From: Blastobasis lacticolella
Taxonomy: Eukaryota > Arthropoda > Insecta > Lepidoptera > Blastobasidae
Reading direction: 5' to 3'
DNA length: 64,000 bases
Assembly: GCA_905147135.1 (NCBI GenBank)
Contig: LR990046.1
Span: 11,252,501-11,316,500, forward strand
Shown one piece after another: positions 60,847-64,000 of the stretch. The notes beneath the pieces were generated by a model that was not told the DNA's origin, ran no database searches, and was given only the letters and a program-made list of their open reading frames with translations. Positions within the stretch are counted from its first letter, which is position 1, and each line of letters opens with the position of its first letter. The position numbers were made by a program, and so were the translations under genes.

Positions 60847-62025
60847 TTATCGCAAAAGTATTTCTGCTAACAATATTAAGCAAAGTAATGGATGGACGCT
60901 AATGTTTGGTGAAGAGGATGGCAGAGGCGCGACGCACCGGCCACGCATCCGCAGCGGCAAATCGGGCTGATCTGTGAACAGTCCGTCGATGCCGGCTGCC
61001 AGGAAAACCTCGACTTCCCCCCTCATGTCGCCAATGGCCGCCGCGCCGGTTTCGTTGGATCGAAACTCGACCGGGAGGTACGAGTTCTCCGCGCGGAATG
61101 TATACGGATGCACCAGAAGCCCCGCCGCGTGAGCGTTCGCTACGAAATTTGTAGGCGTCCCCAAATTGTTAGCGATGTTCCGCGGGATAACGTAGGTCCG
61201 ATCCGGCCCCACGGCGTCGGCGTACGTCGCCACCTCCAGCAAACCCTCACGGGTCGCCATGGCCAGGTAAGTTAGTCCGGTACCGAGCTCTGCCTGGTCG
61301 AATGGCCGCCCGCTCCCGTACAATTGGATCAACTTCATATCAGTCAAGTTCCTCAACTCCTTCAGGTTACTCACTTCGAAAGACTGAATGTATACGGGCG
61401 CGTCGGCCCCGCTGTATCCATTGTCGTGCAATAAATCAACTAACGGTTTCTCCATAGCCAGGCCGAGGCGTTGGAAATAAAGGCCATTCTTGATTTCTGG
61501 ATAAATGCCGATCACTCTCTGCTCACTTACTTGCATACCTTTGACGAGATCTATTATCTCCTGCATAGTGGGTATTTCGAAAGCATCGTTCATCCTCGTG
61601 TTCCCCGGTCGGGCTAAGGGCAGGAGCTCCCGCGATCGCAGCGTTTTTATTTCTGCCAACGTAAAGTCTTCGGAGAACCAGCCATTGTAGGTTCGACCGC
61701 CCACCTGTTTGGTTTGGTAGCGACTCGCGAATTCGGTCCGTTCGGCCACGTCAGTCGTCAGGGAGAGTTCGTTTTCGTGTCGCGCGATGAGGTGTCCGTC
61801 GCGGGTCATGACGAGGTCGGGCTCCACGTAGTCGGTGCCCATGGTGACGGCGAGCGCGTAGGCGCCCAGCGTGTGCTCGGGGACGTACCCGCTGGCGCCG
61901 CGGTGCGCCACCACCAGCGGCCGGCACGCATCCAGCGCCGCGCCCCCAGATGTCCCGTAGCACGCGCCCGCGCCGATCCACGACAACAACACCACCAGAT
62001 ACACACCGCCACCCATTGTATCCAA
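60847..62025 (-). CDS. Secreted GlpQ-type glycerophosphodiester phosphodiesterase, 392 aa, possible GPI tail
   Basis: Single uninterrupted frame. The family hydrolyses glycerophosphodiesters to glycerol 3-phosphate and an alcohol in a TIM-barrel, metal-dependent site. Seen: hydrophobic signal peptide (about residues 5-22; starts at Met1 or Met4), catalytic HRGASGYVPEHT (His41, Arg42), ExD (Glu68, Asp70), second His83, the YPEIK metal motif, VHPYTFR and GIDGLFTDQPD. The barrel resembles periplasmic bacterial GlpQ more than the usual membrane or cytosolic animal GDPDs. It ends in a Ser-rich stretch and a hydrophobic tail (HPLLCLILLAEILL), which suggests GPI anchoring. It lies 227 bp downstream of a tandem paralogue that lacks this tail. 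Lack of introns fits gene transfer or retrocopy; GC content alone proves nothing because ABCC4 exons are also GC-rich. Confidence 0.92.
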   Translation of the reverse strand: MDTMGGGVYLVVLLSWIGAGACYGTSGGAALDACRPLVVAHRGASGYVPEHTLGAYALAVTMGTDYVEPDLVMTRDGHLIARHENELSLTTDVAERTEFASRYQTKQVGGRTYNGWFSEDFTLAEIKTLRSRELLPLARPGNTRMNDAFEIPTMQEIIDLVKGMQVSEQRVIGIYPEIKNGLYFQRLGLAMEKPLVDLLHDNGYSGADAPVYIQSFEVSNLKELRNLTDMKLIQLYGSGRPFDQAELGTGLTYLAMATREGLLEVATYADAVGPDRTYVIPRNIANNLGTPTNFVANAHAAGLLVHPYTFRAENSYLPVEFRSNETGAAAIGDMRGEVEVFLAAGIDGLFTDQPDLPLRMRGRCVAPLPSSSPNISVHPLLCLILLAEILLR

Positions 62026-62077
62026 TATCTAGTAACTAATTAATATTTAAATGGATTTCAGTCATAATAAACTTATA

Positions 62078-62083
62078 TTTATT
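62078..62083 (-). promoter_or_regulatory. Candidate poly(A) signal of the upstream GDPD
   Basis: AATAAA on the minus strand about 170 nt past the stop and only about 50 bp before the ATG of the downstream paralogue. The two genes are therefore very tightly packed. Confidence 0.45.
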
Positions 62084-62252
62084 ATCTTTGAAGTGATAAA
62101 AAGTATTAGCATTGTAAATTAACAGCGATAACATCATGTCATACAAAAGTGTTTTCTTTTGTTACATTGCGCTCGTTATTTATAAGTTGTTAATTAGATG
62201 AATGTATGAATTAAACTACATAAAATACGATTATGAGACCTAGTAGCACGAA

Positions 62253-63356
62253 TCACTTCATACAGATCCCTCGCAGTCTGGCCGCCACGTCTGGATTGTC
62301 GGAGAAGAGGCCGTCGATCCCCGCGGCCAGGAAGCGCCGGATCTCGCCGGCGAGGTCTCCTGCGGCGGACTCCGAATCCTCGATTTTATACTCGCTGGGG
62401 AGGAAAATGTTTTCCGCACGAAACGTGTACGGGTGGACTTTGAGGCCAGCCGCGTGAGCGTCCGCCACGAAAGTCGTCTCTTCGCCGAGCCGGTTGTCAT
62501 TGTCGCGCGGAATCACGTAGTCCTTATCGGGCCCCACAGCGTACGCGTAGTGAGCTACTTTCAGCAGGCCCTCCGCGGTGGCCATGTCGCCGTAGGTCAG
62601 TCCGGTACCCAGCTCGACTTGGTCGAACGGCGACAAGGATTTGTCAGTGTCATATAACTGTAGAAGCCGAAATTCTGAAATGTTCTTTAACTCTTTCAAA
62701 TTATTCACTTCAAACGATTGTATGTAGACGGGAGAGCTCTGTCCACTGTAACCATTGTTGTGTAGAGTGTCCACGACGGGCCTCTCCAAAGACAAATTCA
62801 TGCGCTTGAAGTGGGTACTGTGTTTGATTTCTGGGTAGACACCTATAGTGCGTTGCTGGCTGATCTGTAGGCTCTTCACTAAATCTATGATTTCTTGGAA
62901 AGTTGGAATACTGAACGCGCCATCTAGCCGGGCGTTCCCCGGTCGAATGTCGGGGATTCGCTCGATCGCTCGCAGGCCTTTTATTTCCTCGAGCGTAAAG
63001 TCTTCAGTGAACCATCCTGTAACCTGGTGTCCGTCTATGGATTGAGTGCGTCGGCGATCTATGTACTCCGTGCGCTCTGCGACGTCGGTGGTGAGGCCTA
63101 GTTCGTTGTCGTGTCGCGCTATCAGGTGGCCGTCTTTGGTCATGACGAGGTCTGGTTCCACGTAGTCGGCGCCCATGGTGACGGCGAGGGCGTACGAGCC
63201 GAGTGTGTGCTCGGGCACGTACCCGCTTGCGCCCCTGTGCGCTATGACCAGGGGGCGGCACTCGGTTGAAGTCTGCTGCTCGTGCTCCGGCGGCGCCCCC
63301 GAGCCGATGGCGCAGAGCCCCACTAGACACACCCACACAGCGCCTCGCACGCCCAT
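62253..63356 (-). CDS. Secreted GlpQ-type glycerophosphodiester phosphodiesterase paralogue, 367 aa
   Basis: Tandem, same-strand, intronless partner of the gene at 60847-62025, strongly similar along the whole barrel. The open frame extends upstream to 63452. I placed the start at the Met encoded at 63354-63356 because a clean signal peptide (GAVWVCLVGLCAIGSG) follows it directly; a 399-aa form is the alternative. Catalytic residues in this numbering are His40/Arg41 in HRGASGYVPEHT, Glu67 and Asp69 in the ExD pair, and His82 in RHDNEL; YPEIK and DGLFSDNPD are also present. It ends shortly after the barrel (GICMK), so it is probably soluble and secreted. Confidence 0.92.
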   Translation of the reverse strand: MGVRGAVWVCLVGLCAIGSGAPPEHEQQTSTECRPLVIAHRGASGYVPEHTLGSYALAVTMGADYVEPDLVMTKDGHLIARHDNELGLTTDVAERTEYIDRRRTQSIDGHQVTGWFTEDFTLEEIKGLRAIERIPDIRPGNARLDGAFSIPTFQEIIDLVKSLQISQQRTIGVYPEIKHSTHFKRMNLSLERPVVDTLHNNGYSGQSSPVYIQSFEVNNLKELKNISEFRLLQLYDTDKSLSPFDQVELGTGLTYGDMATAEGLLKVAHYAYAVGPDKDYVIPRDNDNRLGEETTFVADAHAAGLKVHPYTFRAENIFLPSEYKIEDSESAAGDLAGEIRRFLAAGIDGLFSDNPDVAARLRGICMK

Positions 63357-63459
63357 TCTTGCCAGCCTACCTTGATATATCTGAGAACGAAACGGTCCAT
63401 AATTACGTACCAATACAAATCTTAATTGCACAGCTGGTAGTAGATAAGACATATTTTCC

Positions 63460-64000
63460 TTAGGAATAGATGTTGTGACTTTTTATGACTACAACAATTT
63501 TCAGTTTGACTGTTGGTTTAACACACTTTTGCTATATTAATCTAAATCGTCTGGCATATCTTAAAACAGTTTAAATAACTATAAAATGCATAACAAAAAC
63601 ACAATAAAATATGATTCGTTTAATAGGAAAATCGATTGACATGTTAACGATATGTCATATATAAAACTAAATACTCGTTAATCTCTTTGCTACTTACTTG
63701 TTGTTGCCAGAATTACAATGGCTTCATAATATGGGACCTATAAAAAATCTTCTACTTAAATTAGGTACGTACCTACACGTTACATGAATACTACTTTTAA
63801 GATATAAAAATAAAAAATAGATAATCGAGTAGGCAAAACGGAAGATAGTGATAAAACCTTCTTCAATATTTTAAATGCTTGACTTACTAAGTAGGCATAA
63901 GTACCAATTTATTATTTGCTATCACGAACATTAACCATAATGTAATAGTTTTAGATAAATAGGTAGCACTTACATGTCTCTTTTAAAGGCGTTTAACAGC
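63460..64000. other. AT-rich DNA upstream of the GDPD pair, nothing recognised
   Basis: Expected to hold the promoter of the upstream GDPD, but no core element could be assigned. Confidence 0.4.

Noticed and set aside
60847..63356. Sphingomyelinase-D-like toxins of the GDPD superfamily
   Set aside because: Both proteins carry GlpQ-type motifs along the whole barrel and lack the distinctive C-terminal motif of that toxin family.

Overview
The window is animal nuclear DNA, most probably from a moth or butterfly. Its genes are split by GT-AG introns. Long AT-rich introns are filled with small hairpin transposons, tRNA-derived SINEs and decayed non-LTR retrotransposons of types common in Lepidoptera. 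There are no bacterial operons, rRNAs, functional tRNA genes or CRISPR arrays. The species call is inference from gene families and repeat types; no database search was possible.

Five protein genes can be supported. (1) A complete ABCC4/MRP4-type transporter on the minus strand, 3792-40930. I rebuilt 25 coding exons whose splice phases all agree, giving 1399 residues. (2) B3GALT6 (galactosyltransferase II) on the plus strand, 47916-49320, 3 exons, 363 residues. (3) UXS1 (UDP-glucuronate decarboxylase) on the minus strand, 49785-55328, 9 exons, 452 residues. (4, 5) Two tandem, intronless, secreted GlpQ-type glycerophosphodiester phosphodiesterases on the minus strand, 60847-62025 and 62253-63356.

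Layout: 1-3700 is non-coding with repeats, including a hairpin transposon nested in an older repeat. 3.7-41 kb is the ABCC4-like gene; its 10.8-kb intron 3 holds two tandem exon-4-like cassettes. 41-47.9 kb is transposon-rich spacer (hAT-type MITE, MULE transposase remnant, two non-LTR fragments). 47.9-55.3 kb is the tail-to-tail pair B3GALT6/UXS1, whose poly(A) signals are about 30 bp apart. 55.5-60.7 kb is repeat-rich spacer with an 11-bp minisatellite, a long (TA)n tract and a recurring GGGGTAAGTGAAAC motif. 60.8-63.4 kb is the phosphodiesterase pair.

Functional links: UXS1 makes UDP-xylose, the donor for the first sugar of the proteoglycan linker tetrasaccharide, and B3GALT6 adds the third sugar, so two enzymes of one Golgi pathway sit end to end. 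The transporter and the phosphodiesterases have no evident pathway link to them. I found no clearly new multi-gene system. The best leads are the bacterial-looking GDPD pair, the exon-4-like cassettes in ABCC4, the UXS1/B3GALT6 pairing, and transposons lying against splice sites.
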